Source: Methylobacterium oryzae
GTDB taxonomy: Bacteria > Pseudomonadota > Alphaproteobacteria > Rhizobiales > Beijerinckiaceae
NCBI RefSeq assembly: GCF_021398735.1
Contig: NZ_CP090351.1
Coordinates: forward strand, 52,759 to 116,758
Length of the DNA stretch: 64,000 bases
Direction of reading: 5' to 3'
This document shows, piece by piece, positions 14,939-25,100 of this stretch. Position 1 is the first letter of the stretch, and every line of letters begins with the position of its first letter. A program made the position numbers and the translations under genes. Under the pieces are notes generated by a model, which had not been told where the DNA came from, did no database searches, and was given only the letters and a program-made list of their open reading frames with translations.

Positions 14939-17900
14939 ATGACTGCGATCCGGGTAGAGCTTGAGCTGGACGACGGCTCCTTCACGACCCGGATGGTCCG
15001 TGCGGGCCAGTCGATCCAGGACTTCCGCCAGCAGGTCGGCCAGGGCATCCGGTCGCTCAACGGCATGCAGGCCGCCTCGAGCGACCTAGTCTCCTCGCTG
15101 CGCGACATCACCGTCATCCTCGGCCAGACCCGGGCCGCCTTCTCACTCCTCCAGTCGGCCACTACCGGCTGGGTCTCCGAGATCGTCAAGGTCAACGCCG
15201 GCTTCGAGACCACCCGCAAGACCCTCGAGGGCCTCGCCACCTCGGCCGACAAGGTCCGGGAGGTCGGCGACAGCTTCGCCTACCTGCGCAGCCAGGTGCA
15301 GAACACGCCCTACACGTTCCAGGGCCTCACCGACGTCTTCGTGAAGCTCAAGAGCGCCGGCATCGATCCGACCAAGGGCTCGATGCAGGGCCTCGTCGAC
15401 GCCGTGGCGTCGTTCGGCGGCTCCGAGGACGCGCTGAAGCGCGCCGCGCTCGCGATCCAGCAGATGGCCGGCAAGGGCGTCGTGCAGATGGAGGAGCTGC
15501 GCCAGCAGCTCGGTGAGGCGGTCCCGCGCGCGGCCGAGCTGATGGCCCGGTCGATGGGCGTCACCTACTCCGAGCTGACCAAGCTGCTGGCCACCGGCAC
15601 CGTCGAGGCCCGGAGCGCTATCCAGGCGATGTCGGGCGAGTTCGAGCGCACCTTCGGGGGCGCCTCGGCCGCCCAGATGGACACCTTCAACGGCGTCGTC
15701 ACCCGGCTGCGCTCGACCTTCCAGGACCTCGCGGTCAAGGTCGGCGAGGGCGGGCAGTTCTTCGACACGGTGCGCGCCAAGGCGACCGAGCTGAACTCGG
15801 TGCTGTCGAGCGCCACCGCCGGCAACCTGGCGACCCAGCTCGGCTCCGGGCTGACCCGAGTGATCGGCATCATCGAGACGGTCGTCGGCCGGCTGGTCTA
15901 CTTCAAGAGCGAGATCCTCGCGGTCGGCGAAGCGCTGGCCGTGGGCTTCGTCGCGTCCCGGGCCGTGCAGGGGCTGACCGCGATCTCCGCGGCGATCTCG
16001 GCGGCCGGCGCCCAGGTCTCGACCTTCTACGCCTCGATGCGCAACCTGCCGGAGAGCTTCGCCTCGGTGGAGCGGGCGCTGTCGGGCGCAGGCGCCAGCT
16101 TCGTCACCTTCCGGGCGACGCTCGCCACGGTGCGCACAGCCATCGCCGCGACCGCGGTGGCGCTCGTCGAGCTCGCCCCTGTCCTGATCGCCGTCGGCAT
16201 GGGGATCTCGTTCGCGGTCTCCTACTTCGACCTGTTCGGCTCGAAGGCCAAGGCCGCGCGCGAGGAGGTGGAGAAGTTCGGCGCTGCCGCGTCCAAGGAG
16301 AGCCTCAAGAGCTTCGTCAAGCAGATCCAGGACGAGAAGACCCAGCTTCAGGCGCTCGAGGCCGAGAAGAAGCGCGTCCAGAACGTCGGCATCTACGTCG
16401 GCGCCGGCACCCGCAACGACCGGCTGGCCGAGCTGACCAAGCAGATCTCCGACCAGCGCGAGAAGATCGCGCAGGATGAGCAGCGCGCGTCGCAGGTCTC
16501 GGCCGACTATCAGATCAACCAGGCGCAGCGCACGGCCAACGCGAAGCTACACGTCTTCGACCAGAACGGCCGCGACCAGCTCCGGCTGTTCGACCTCTAC
16601 GGCAAGGAGCTCGCCGACAAGCAGGAGGCGGCGCTCGCCGCCGCGGCCAAGGCCGGCAAGTCCACCGACGCGCTGAAGGCGGAATACGCCAAGGCCGAGC
16701 GCGACCGCGAGCTCGCGACCTACGATCTCCAGATCGCCAACGCCCAGGCGGCCTACGAGGACGCCAAGGCGCACGCCGGCGACTACGCCAAGCTGAACCA
16801 GGAGGAGACCGATCAGGTCCTGCAGGGTCTCATTCAGCGCCAGCAGGCCGCCCAGAAGGCGCGCGACACGCTGGCCAAGGCCCCGATGGGTGTCACGCTC
16901 CTCGCCAAGCCGATCGACGAGGACAAGCTCTACGCCAAGGGCAAGACGGCGCTCGACAACCTGTCGGCGGCGATCCAGGGCGTGCGCGCGAACCTCGTGG
17001 GCGCCTCCGGTGAGGTGGCCGAGCTCCAGGCGAAGCTCGCGGCCGGCAAGTATGGCCCGATCGACTCCGGCCGCGTGCAGGAGCTGATCGGCCAGCTCCT
17101 CCAGGCCCAGGCCGAGAAGTCCAAGCTCGACGAGCTGATGGAAGGCCGCAACAAGTTCGACCGCGACGCCACCAACGCCCAGCAGAAGGCCGAGCAGGAC
17201 CTGTTCGAGGCGCGTAACCGCAACATCTCTGCGGTCGACAAGATCGTCGTCGGCCTGAACAACGACCTCTACAAGGGGATGGGCTCGAACCAGACCCCGA
17301 TGGAACGCGCCATCGCGGCCGCCCGCACCCAGCTCCAGGCCGCTCAGAAGGAGGCGGCCGACGCCGCGAGCACCGTGTGGGGCAAGCTGCTCGGCGGCCA
17401 GGGCGTCGGCGGATCCGACCAGGCGCTGGAGAAGATGAAGGAGCTCGCCCGCTGGATGGGCGTGGTCCGGGGCGACGCCTCGGCGATCACCGAGCTCAAC
17501 ATCGGCGCCAACATCCGCGTGCCGAACTCGCCGGTCTCGCGCAACGGCTCGGTCACGGGCGGCGCGTCGACCGACCCGGTCTCGACGAACCTGCCGGCCG
17601 CGGCCATCGCCTTCCTGAACGCGATCTCGGGCCCGGAGAGCGCCGGCCGCTACAACGTGCGCTACACGCCGTCGGGCGGCGCCACGTTCGACAGCTACGA
17701 CCAGCACCCGCGCATCTACGAGCCGACCCGGGACGGCCGGCAGTCGTCGGCCGCGGGCCGCTACCAGATCGTCTACGACACCTGGAAGTCCCTCGGCATG
17801 GACGGGCAGCCGTTCACGCCCGAGAACCAGGACGCGGCCGCCTGGAAGCTCGCCCAGCAGGACTATGCCCGCAACACCGGCGGCGGCGACCTGCTGAAGG

Positions 17901-19552
17901 AGCTCCAGGACAACGGCTTCACCGACAAGGTGGTCGCCGCTCTCAAGAGCACCTGGGAGGGGCTCCAGTCCGGCGCGGGCGCCGGCAAGGCGCGCGACTG
18001 GTATGGCGACACGCTGCGTCGGCAGGGCGGGAACACGGTCGAGCAGGACTCCGGCTACTACCCGGTGAACCCGACGGACAGCCGCGCCAAGATCCCGACC
18101 ACGATCCCGCAGGCCGACGCCGAGAAGCTGTCGATGGCCCGGGCCGCCGAGCAGCTCGCGACCATCGAGCAGAACGACAACGAGGTGCAGGACGCGCTCA
18201 AGAACATCATCAACCTTACCGAGAAGGCCTCGGAGAAGGAGGAGGGCTACGGCAAGCGCGTGTCCGAGACCCGGCGCCTGATCCGCGACGGCAAGTTCGG
18301 CTCGGCCGACGGCCAGAAGGACCCGGACAACGAGCGCTACAAGGAGCTGATCGCCTCGGCGCAGAAGCTCGACGAGGTCGAGGCCGCGGCCGCGCGCGCC
18401 CAGCAGGAGCGCAACCGGCTGAAGCAGGCCGAGGACCGGCGCGCCAAGCAGAGCGACGAGCTGGACGTGAAGGAGGCCGAGCTCAAGGCGCGGCTGGACG
18501 AGGAGGGCACCTACAAGCTGCCGGCCAGCGTCCAGCGCGCCCGGGCCGAGCAGCTCCGCGATCAGCAGCGCTACCAGGAGCTGATGAAGGTCGACCCGTC
18601 CTTCACGCAGGAGGGCTACGACGCGCTCGCCGCGGCCAACGACGCCCTGTTCCAGCGCATGAAGGATTACGAGGTCTCCTCGACGATCCAGGCCGAGCAG
18701 AAGAAGACCCGCGAGATCAACCGCGGGCTGATGACAGCCGACGAGGCGCGCGAGGCGAGCTACCAGGAGGAGGTGAAGCGGCTCCAGGACCTGCTCAACC
18801 AGGTCTCGGGGAACGCCGACCAGCGCGCGGCCGTCGAGAAGGTGCTCGCCGACCGGATCATCGCGGAGCGCAAGCGGATCGAGGCCTCCTCGCCGCTCGG
18901 CAAGCAGCAGAAGGAGTGGGCCGACCTCGGCAACAACATGCAGAAGGCCGCGACCGGCTGGCTCGACAGCGCCACCGATCAGCTCGCCACCTTCGTGACC
19001 ACCGGCAAGGCGAACTTCGCGGACCTGTTCCAGTCGATCGCCAAGGACATCACCAAGATGGGGATCCGGTATCTCCTGTCCTCGGCGCTCGGCGGCTCCG
19101 GGGTCGGTGGTGGCCTGAAGTCGCTGCTCGGCGGCGGCAGCGCCAAGGCCGCGGGCTCGGCCGGCGGCGGCGCCAAGCTGTTCGGGGCGATGCACACCGG
19201 CGGCATCGTCGGTGCGGGCTTCTCGATGACGCGATCGGTCAACCCGTCGATCTTCGGCCAGGCCCCGCGCTTCCACACGGGCGGCATCATCGGCGCCGAC
19301 GAGGTGCCGATCATCGCCCAGCGGGGCGAGGGCGTGTTCACCAAGGAGCAGATGAAGGCGATGGGCGGCGCGAGCGCCGGCAACGTCATCACGCTCGCCC
19401 CGACGGTCCAGGTGAACGCGGCCGGCGGCACCAAGGAGCAGAACGCCGACCTCGCCCAGCAGACCGCAACGCAGGTCCAGACGATGATGCGCGCGATGAT
19501 CCAGAAGGAGCTCGCCACGCAGCAGCGCCCGGGCAACATGCTCAACAACTGA
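14939..19552 (+). CDS. Tape measure protein with embedded muramidase domain
   Basis: This 1537-aa protein is the tail length ruler. The N-terminal part has the tape-measure pattern (NAGFETTRKTLEGLA, MEELRQQLGEAVPRA). Hydrophobic segments near 330-430 fit membrane insertion. Long coiled coils span about 440-860 and 1050-1400. The C terminus, with IIGADEVPIIAQRGEGVFTKEQ, is typical. Residues about 888-1035 resemble the lambda R endolysin: GPES with Glu900 as candidate catalytic residue, DSYDQHPRI, SAAGRYQI and NQDAAAWKLA. Such virion domains can open the peptidoglycan locally during DNA entry. At about 0.1 nm per residue or a little more, the length implies a tail of very roughly 200 nm. Confidence 0.9.
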   Translation: MTAIRVELELDDGSFTTRMVRAGQSIQDFRQQVGQGIRSLNGMQAASSDLVSSLRDITVILGQTRAAFSLLQSATTGWVSEIVKVNAGFETTRKTLEGLATSADKVREVGDSFAYLRSQVQNTPYTFQGLTDVFVKLKSAGIDPTKGSMQGLVDAVASFGGSEDALKRAALAIQQMAGKGVVQMEELRQQLGEAVPRAAELMARSMGVTYSELTKLLATGTVEARSAIQAMSGEFERTFGGASAAQMDTFNGVVTRLRSTFQDLAVKVGEGGQFFDTVRAKATELNSVLSSATAGNLATQLGSGLTRVIGIIETVVGRLVYFKSEILAVGEALAVGFVASRAVQGLTAISAAISAAGAQVSTFYASMRNLPESFASVERALSGAGASFVTFRATLATVRTAIAATAVALVELAPVLIAVGMGISFAVSYFDLFGSKAKAAREEVEKFGAAASKESLKSFVKQIQDEKTQLQALEAEKKRVQNVGIYVGAGTRNDRLAELTKQISDQREKIAQDEQRASQVSADYQINQAQRTANAKLHVFDQNGRDQLRLFDLYGKELADKQEAALAAAAKAGKSTDALKAEYAKAERDRELATYDLQIANAQAAYEDAKAHAGDYAKLNQEETDQVLQGLIQRQQAAQKARDTLAKAPMGVTLLAKPIDEDKLYAKGKTALDNLSAAIQGVRANLVGASGEVAELQAKLAAGKYGPIDSGRVQELIGQLLQAQAEKSKLDELMEGRNKFDRDATNAQQKAEQDLFEARNRNISAVDKIVVGLNNDLYKGMGSNQTPMERAIAAARTQLQAAQKEAADAASTVWGKLLGGQGVGGSDQALEKMKELARWMGVVRGDASAITELNIGANIRVPNSPVSRNGSVTGGASTDPVSTNLPAAAIAFLNAISGPESAGRYNVRYTPSGGATFDSYDQHPRIYEPTRDGRQSSAAGRYQIVYDTWKSLGMDGQPFTPENQDAAAWKLAQQDYARNTGGGDLLKELQDNGFTDKVVAALKSTWEGLQSGAGAGKARDWYGDTLRRQGGNTVEQDSGYYPVNPTDSRAKIPTTIPQADAEKLSMARAAEQLATIEQNDNEVQDALKNIINLTEKASEKEEGYGKRVSETRRLIRDGKFGSADGQKDPDNERYKELIASAQKLDEVEAAAARAQQERNRLKQAEDRRAKQSDELDVKEAELKARLDEEGTYKLPASVQRARAEQLRDQQRYQELMKVDPSFTQEGYDALAAANDALFQRMKDYEVSSTIQAEQKKTREINRGLMTADEAREASYQEEVKRLQDLLNQVSGNADQRAAVEKVLADRIIAERKRIEASSPLGKQQKEWADLGNNMQKAATGWLDSATDQLATFVTTGKANFADLFQSIAKDITKMGIRYLLSSALGGSGVGGGLKSLLGGGSAKAAGSAGGGAKLFGAMHTGGIVGAGFSMTRSVNPSIFGQAPRFHTGGIIGADEVPIIAQRGEGVFTKEQMKAMGGASAGNVITLAPTVQVNAAGGTKEQNADLAQQTATQVQTMMRAMIQKELATQQRPGNMLNN

Positions 19553-19562
19553 GGACCGCGAG

Positions 19563-19907
19563 ATGGCCGTTCCGACCTTCACCCCGCCCTATGCGCCGAC
19601 CGACAGCACCGACAAGCCGGAGGTGAAGCTCCTGAAGGCCGAGTTCGGTGACGGCTACACCCAGACGGCCGGCGACGGCATGAACCACATCCGCAAGGTG
19701 GTGGACCTCTCCTGGGAGGTCCTCACCCCGGCCCAGGCGAAGGAGATCGAGGCGTTCTTCGTCGCCCGGGGCGGGTTCGAGCCGTTCTACTACACGCTCT
19801 CGGACGACGACACGCCGATCCTGTGGACCTGCGAGGAGTGGAGCCGCAAGCGCGGCACGCCCAACACGATGGAAGCCACGCTCCGGCAGTGCTTCACCCT
19901 CGTGTGA
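19563..19907 (+). CDS. Minor tail protein, lambda gpM-like
   Basis: This 114-aa protein immediately follows the tape measure, as gpM follows gpH in lambda. It has the family pattern VKLLKAEFGDGYTQTAGDGMN at the N terminus, LTPAQAKEIEAFFVARGG in the middle and a beta-rich end. It is part of the tail-tip complex. Confidence 0.85.
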   Translation: MAVPTFTPPYAPTDSTDKPEVKLLKAEFGDGYTQTAGDGMNHIRKVVDLSWEVLTPAQAKEIEAFFVARGGFEPFYYTLSDDDTPILWTCEEWSRKRGTPNTMEATLRQCFTLV

Positions 19908-19919
19908 CCCTCTGGACGA

Positions 19920-19937
19920 TAAGTCAGCGCTGACTTA
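19920..19937. promoter_or_regulatory. Palindromic site 7 (16/16)
   Basis: TAAGTCAGCGCTGACTTA is a perfect 18-bp palindrome and the best copy in the window. It lies between the gpM-like and gpL-like genes, 26 nt before ATG 19964. Confidence 0.85.
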
Positions 19938-19963
19938 TAATGGCCGCTCACCCAAGGGCAGCC

Positions 19964-20677
19964 ATGTCGTCGATCCACGCCACCGTCCAGAGCATGTCGC
20001 CCGGCGAGCAGGTCTACCTGTTCCGCCTGGACACGACGTCGATCGGCGGCCCGGTCTACTACTTCACGCAGTCGGCGCACCCGGACGGGCAGGTCTCGTT
20101 CGGCGGCGTCGTCTACACGGCCGTGGACATCGACTTCTCGGACTACGAGACCAACGGCCAGGGCTCGCTGCCCCAGCCCAAGATCCGCTTCGCCAACTCC
20201 AACGAGGTGATCCAGCACCTCGTGAACACCTGGGGCGACGAGCTGATCGGCTGCACGGTGCAGCGGGTGCGCACCTTCGCCCAGTTCCTCGACGGCGGCG
20301 CCCAGGCGGATCCGACGGCCTTCTACGGCCCGGACACCTTCGAGGTCGAGCAGCTCACCGACGAGAACCCCGTCTACATCGAGTTCGAGCTGTCGGCCTC
20401 GTTCGACCAGCAGGGCCGCAAACTGCCCGGCCGGCAGATGCTGCGCGACACCTGCACCGCCCGCTACCGGCGCTTCAAGAACGGGGCCTTCTCCTACGAG
20501 AAGGCGAGCTGCCCTTACACGGGCTCCGCGTGCTTCGACCGCAACGCCAACCCGGTCTCGGACCCGGCCCAGGACGTGTGCGGGCGCCGCCTGGTCGACT
20601 GCCAGGCCCGGTTCGGCACCAACGCGGCGCTGCCGACCTGGTCGTTCCCCGGCATGGCCCGCGTGCGGACCCAGTGA
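19964..20677 (+). CDS. Minor tail protein, lambda gpL-like (Fe-S candidate)
   Basis: This 237-aa protein has the gpL order of a beta-rich N-terminal domain and a Cys-containing C terminus. Cysteines at about 183, 190, 206 and 213 (CPYTGSAC and VCGRRLVDC) match the four that bind a 4Fe-4S cluster in lambda gpL. ATG 19964, behind AAGGGCAG, is preferred to the ATG at 19940 that abuts the palindromic site. Its stop overlaps the gpK-like ATG. Confidence 0.85.
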   Translation: MSSIHATVQSMSPGEQVYLFRLDTTSIGGPVYYFTQSAHPDGQVSFGGVVYTAVDIDFSDYETNGQGSLPQPKIRFANSNEVIQHLVNTWGDELIGCTVQRVRTFAQFLDGGAQADPTAFYGPDTFEVEQLTDENPVYIEFELSASFDQQGRKLPGRQMLRDTCTARYRRFKNGAFSYEKASCPYTGSACFDRNANPVSDPAQDVCGRRLVDCQARFGTNAALPTWSFPGMARVRTQ

Positions 20678-21483
20678 TGTTCAAGCTGCCCAACGCCGCG
20701 CTGAAGGCCGCGCGCGCCCACGCGCTGCGCGACTTCCCCAAGGAGGCCTGCGGGCTCCTGGTCAACGGCCGCTACAAGCCGGTGCCGAACTACGCCGCCG
20801 ACCCGGAGCGCGACTTCGTTATCCCGGGCGAGGTGTTCGCGCGGCTGCGCGAGCAGGGCAAGGAGGTCCAGGCCGTCATCCATAGCCACCCGAACGGGCC
20901 GCTGTTCCCGTCCGAGGCCGACATGCAGGGCCAGATCGACACGGACCTGCCCTGGGTGATCCTCGCCACCGACGGGAAGGACTGCGCCGACCCGATCATC
21001 TGGGGCGAGGGCGTCGACCAGGGCCCGCTGATCGGCCGGCCGTTCCGGCACGGCGTCACCGACTGCTACGAGCTCGTGCGCCACGCCTACGCGCTCGGCC
21101 GCGAGGGGCTGGCCGCCCAGGACGTCACCAAGGAGTGGCCGCTGCCGCCCGTGCAGCTCCGCGCCCAGGCGCGCGCCGACGGCTGGTGGGATCCGGCCTA
21201 CGAGGCGGACCACCGCGACCTCTACGCGGCGTTCGCGGACGTCGGCTTCCGGGAGATCCCGGTCTCCGAGGTGATGCCGGGCGACTGCTTCCTGGTGAAG
21301 CTCGGGCCCGGCGTGACCCAGCTCAACCACGGCGGGGTCTACCTCGGCTCGAACCTCATCCTCCACCACCTGCCGACCCGGGTGTCGCGTCGCGAGCCCA
21401 TCGGGATCTGGCTGCGCGCCGTCGAGAAGTGGCTGCGCCACGAGCGCCTCGACGCGCTCCTGAAGGAGAACGCCCATGCGTAG
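20677..21483 (+). CDS. Tail tip peptidase, lambda gpK-like
   Basis: This 268-aa protein combines two hydrolase domains as in lambda gpK. Residues 1-100 are a JAB/MPN metallopeptidase with HSHP (H69, H71) and SEAD (S79, D82) zinc ligands. Residues about 115-245 are an NlpC/P60 cysteine peptidase with TDCYELVRHAY (C130) and LNHGGVYLG (H218). It is needed for tail-tip assembly and perhaps peptidoglycan penetration. ATG 20677 lies in a TGATG overlap. Confidence 0.9.
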   Translation: MFKLPNAALKAARAHALRDFPKEACGLLVNGRYKPVPNYAADPERDFVIPGEVFARLREQGKEVQAVIHSHPNGPLFPSEADMQGQIDTDLPWVILATDGKDCADPIIWGEGVDQGPLIGRPFRHGVTDCYELVRHAYALGREGLAAQDVTKEWPLPPVQLRAQARADGWWDPAYEADHRDLYAAFADVGFREIPVSEVMPGDCFLVKLGPGVTQLNHGGVYLGSNLILHHLPTRVSRREPIGIWLRAVEKWLRHERLDALLKENAHA

Positions 21484-22174
21484 GGTCATCCTGCACGGCC
21501 GCCTGAAGCGCGAGTTCGGCCCGGAGTTCCGGCTCGACGCCGCGACCGTGGGCGAGTGCATCCGCGGGATCGGCGTCCAGGTGAAGGGCTTCCTCGAGGC
21601 GCTCAAGCAGGGCTCCTACGAGGTGATCCGCGGCGAGCGCCGGACCGGGCTACGGCTCGGCGAGGAGGACATCAACACGCTGCGGCTCGGCCAGGCGGAC
21701 CTGCACCTGGTGCCGGTCGCCGCCGGCCGCGCCAAGGGCGGCGCGCTCAAGGCCATCCTGGGCGTCGCGCTGGTTGGCGTCGCGATCTTCGCCTCGGGCG
21801 GCACGCTGGCCGCCCCGCTCGCGGGTCTGACCTCGGGCGGCATGTGGGGCTCGGTCGCGGTGCTGGGCCTCGGCCTCGCGGTCTCGGGCGCGGCCCAGAT
21901 GATGACGAAGAAGGAGTCGAGCGACACCGGCAAGAAGGAGGACAGCTTCGCCTTCTCCGGGCCGACGAACGGCACCGAGCAGGGCACGGCCGTGCCCCTC
22001 ATCTACGGCCGCGTGATGTGCGGCTCGATCGCGGCCTCGACCGGGCTGGACGTCGAGGACATCGCGATGGGCGCGAGCCCGGACGGCACCGTGACCAAGA
22101 TCAACGAGGACGGCTCGGTCACGACCTCGATCAAGACCGGGCAGACGACGGGCGACACGAAGGGCGGCTTCTAA
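21476..22174 (+). CDS. Tail assembly protein, lambda gpI-like
   Basis: This 232-aa protein starts 8 nt before the gpK-like stop. The N-terminal 80 residues form a small ubiquitin-like beta domain (VILHGRLKREFGPEFRLDA). Two Gly/Ala-rich hydrophobic segments follow (LKAILGVALVGVAIFASGG and SVAVLGLGLAVSGAA), with GTAVPLIYGRVMCGS near 165. That order and location between gpK and gpJ homologues fit the gpI family. Confidence 0.8.
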   Translation: MRRVILHGRLKREFGPEFRLDAATVGECIRGIGVQVKGFLEALKQGSYEVIRGERRTGLRLGEEDINTLRLGQADLHLVPVAAGRAKGGALKAILGVALVGVAIFASGGTLAAPLAGLTSGGMWGSVAVLGLGLAVSGAAQMMTKKESSDTGKKEDSFAFSGPTNGTEQGTAVPLIYGRVMCGSIAASTGLDVEDIAMGASPDGTVTKINEDGSVTTSIKTGQTTGDTKGGF

Positions 22175-25100
22175 ATGGACGCGATGATCGAGGACCTGCG
22201 CGCGCTGGAGTCAGTCAGCGCTGACGTGAGCGGCTCGGGCGGCGGCACTTCGGCCAAGCTCGGCGGCTCGAGCGCGGGCAAGTCGGACGCCAGCAACACG
22301 CTGCGCTCGGACGCCAAGGCGCGCCTCGTCGAGGTCCTGGGCGAGGGCGAGATCGTCGGCCTGGTCAACGGCGCGCAGTCGATCTTCTTCGACCAGACCT
22401 CGCTCCAGAACGCCGACGGCACCTTCAACTTCGTGGGCGTGACTTGGCAGGAGCGGCACGGCGAGCCCGAGCAGCCGCCGCTGATCGGCATGGCCTCGTC
22501 CGAGACCACCTACTCGGTCGGCGTCGAGATCAAGAAGTCCCAGGAGCCGCCGGTCCGGACGATCGCCGACGAGAACGCGACCTCGGTGCGCGTCGTCTGC
22601 CAGATCCCGACCCTCGTGGTGCAGAACCCGAAGAACGGCTCCCTGCTGCCGAACGACCTCGACTACATGATCGAGATCCGCCCGAACGGCGGCCAGTGGA
22701 CCGAGGTCCACCGCGAGCTGCTGCTCCAGCAGAAGACCACCTCGCCCTACGAGCGCGCGAGCGTCGTCAGCCTGCCGCCGGGCGGCCACCCCTACAGTCT
22801 GCGCGTGCGCCGGGAGAGCCCGGACCCGACCGTCGACTACATGCAGGCCGGCCTGATCTGGGAGAGCTACACGACGATCGTCGAGGGGCAGTTCACCTAT
22901 CCCCACACGGCGCTCGTGGCCCTCGAGCTCGACGCCCAGCAGTTCGGCGGCTCGATCCCCTCGCGCTACTACGACGTGAAGGGCCTCATCATCCAGGTGC
23001 CCTCGAACTACGACCCCGAGGCCCGGACCTACACCGGCTTCTGGGACGGCACCTTCAAGCGCGCCTGGACCAACAACCCGGCGTGGATCTTCTACGACCT
23101 GCTGACCAACGATCGCTACGGCCTCGGCGAGTTCATCGACGAGACCAAGATCGACAAGTTCGGCCTCTACGAGATCGGCGGCTACTGCGACGAGCTGGTC
23201 GCCGACGGCAAGGGCGGGCAGGAGCCGCGCTACACCTTCAACGGCGTCATCAACTCGCGCGACGAGGCCTACAAGGTCCTCCAGCAGATCACCGCGGCCT
23301 TCCGCGGCATGGCCTTCTGGTCTGTCGGCCAGGTGTTCGCAGTCGCCGACAAGCCGGCCGACCCGGTGAAGCTGCTCGCGCCGGCCAACGTGATCGGCGG
23401 CCAGTTCAAGTATTCCCGCACGGCCAAGAAGACCCGCAACACGGTCGCGATGGTCTCGTGGAACGACCCGGAGGACTTCTACCGGAACGCCATCGAGGTC
23501 GTGCAGCACGACGAGGGCCTGGACAAGTTCGGCTGGCGCCAGACCGACATCCAGGCGGTCGGCTGCACCTCGCGCGGGCTCGCGCACCGGATCGGCGCCT
23601 GGACGCTCGACACCGACTACACGGCCACCGAGAGCGTCGAGTTCGAGATGGGCCTCGACGCCCTCGCGGCCGACCCGCTGCGGCCCGGGCACATCGTGGC
23701 CATCGCCGACCCGCGCAAGGCGCAGACCCGCATCGGCGGCCGGGTGATCTCGCACTCGCCCTCGCGGCTGAACCTCGACAAGGCCTTCGAGCCGACGGCC
23801 ACGGCCACCTACAAGATCTCGGTGGTGAACAAGGCCGGCGTCATCGAGACCCGGGGCGTGATCGGCTGGGAGCAGGGCAACGTCACGGCCGTCCTCGACG
23901 CCGAGCTCGAGGGCGAGATCGCGCCCGGCGCCATGTGGGCGATCTCGGGCACCGACGTGGCACCGCGCCAGTATCGCGTGCTCTCGGTCACGGAGCCGAA
24001 GAAGAACACCTTCAAGGTCGCGGCCCTGTTCCACGACCCGACGAAGTATGCCCGCATCGAGCAGAACGTCTTCCTCGCGCCGCCGAGCTACGTGCGGCCG
24101 TCGACCAAGCTCCTGCCGCCGGTGAACCTGAAGGCGACCGAGACCCAGACGTTCCGGGATGGCCTGCCGCACATCGAGGTGCTCCTGTCCTGGACGCCGG
24201 CCTCCGACTGGATGAGCAACGCCTACAGCGTGCTCCTGTCCGGCCCGGACGGCGACGTCGACATGGGCGTCACCTCGAACCCGTCGATCACGCTGCCCGA
24301 CCTCAAGGCCGGCGACTGGACGGCCTACGTGACCGGCCAGGGCCAGGGGAAGCGGTCGGCGCCGGCCTCGCTCGCCTTCACGGTCGCGGGCTGGGAAGGC
24401 CAGCCCGGGCCGGCCGTCGCGAACCTGCGCGTGCGCGGGCAGGACGCCGGCGACGGCGCCTTCGCCGGCAAGGACCTGGTGCTCGACTGGGACGTCACCT
24501 GGCCGGACGCGGTGATCCCCTACGCGATCGACTTCGTGGTGCGCATCCTCGACGTCGACACGCAGGAGCTCGTGTCCGACTGGGTCGCGCCCGGCGGCAC
24601 CTTCACCTACGGCCTCGACGCCAACGCGGCCGACGGCGGCCCGCGCCGCAAGTTCTGGGTCCAGGTCCGGGCCCGGGACGTGCTCGGCCGCGAGAGCGCG
24701 CCGGCCACCCTGGTGTGCGAGAACGCGGCGCCCGACGTGATCTCGCCCTCGATCACCACGACGACCGAGAGCCTGTTCGTGTCCTTCGACCGGCCGGCCG
24801 ACCCGGACTTCGCGGGCGTGCTCGTGTGGCTCGAGCAGGCCTCGGGCTTCGACCCCGCGGCGACCAAGCCGGCCTACGACGGCAACTCCACCCTCGTCTC
24901 GTTCAAGGTGACGCCCGAGACCTTCTACTTCGTCCGGGTCGCCGCCTACGACCAGTTCGGCAAGCAGGGGCTCAACGTCGGCCCCGAGCAGAAGGTGTGG
25001 GTGTCGAACCGGATCATCGACACCGACGTGCCCGGCGCGCCGACCGGCCTGAAGCTCGAGACCGCAGCCGAGACCGCGATCGACGGCACCCTGACGGCCG

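Noticed and set aside
16547..19582. 1011-codon open frame on the minus strand
   Set aside because: Shadow of the tape measure gene; same reason, and no ribosome-binding site or operon context.
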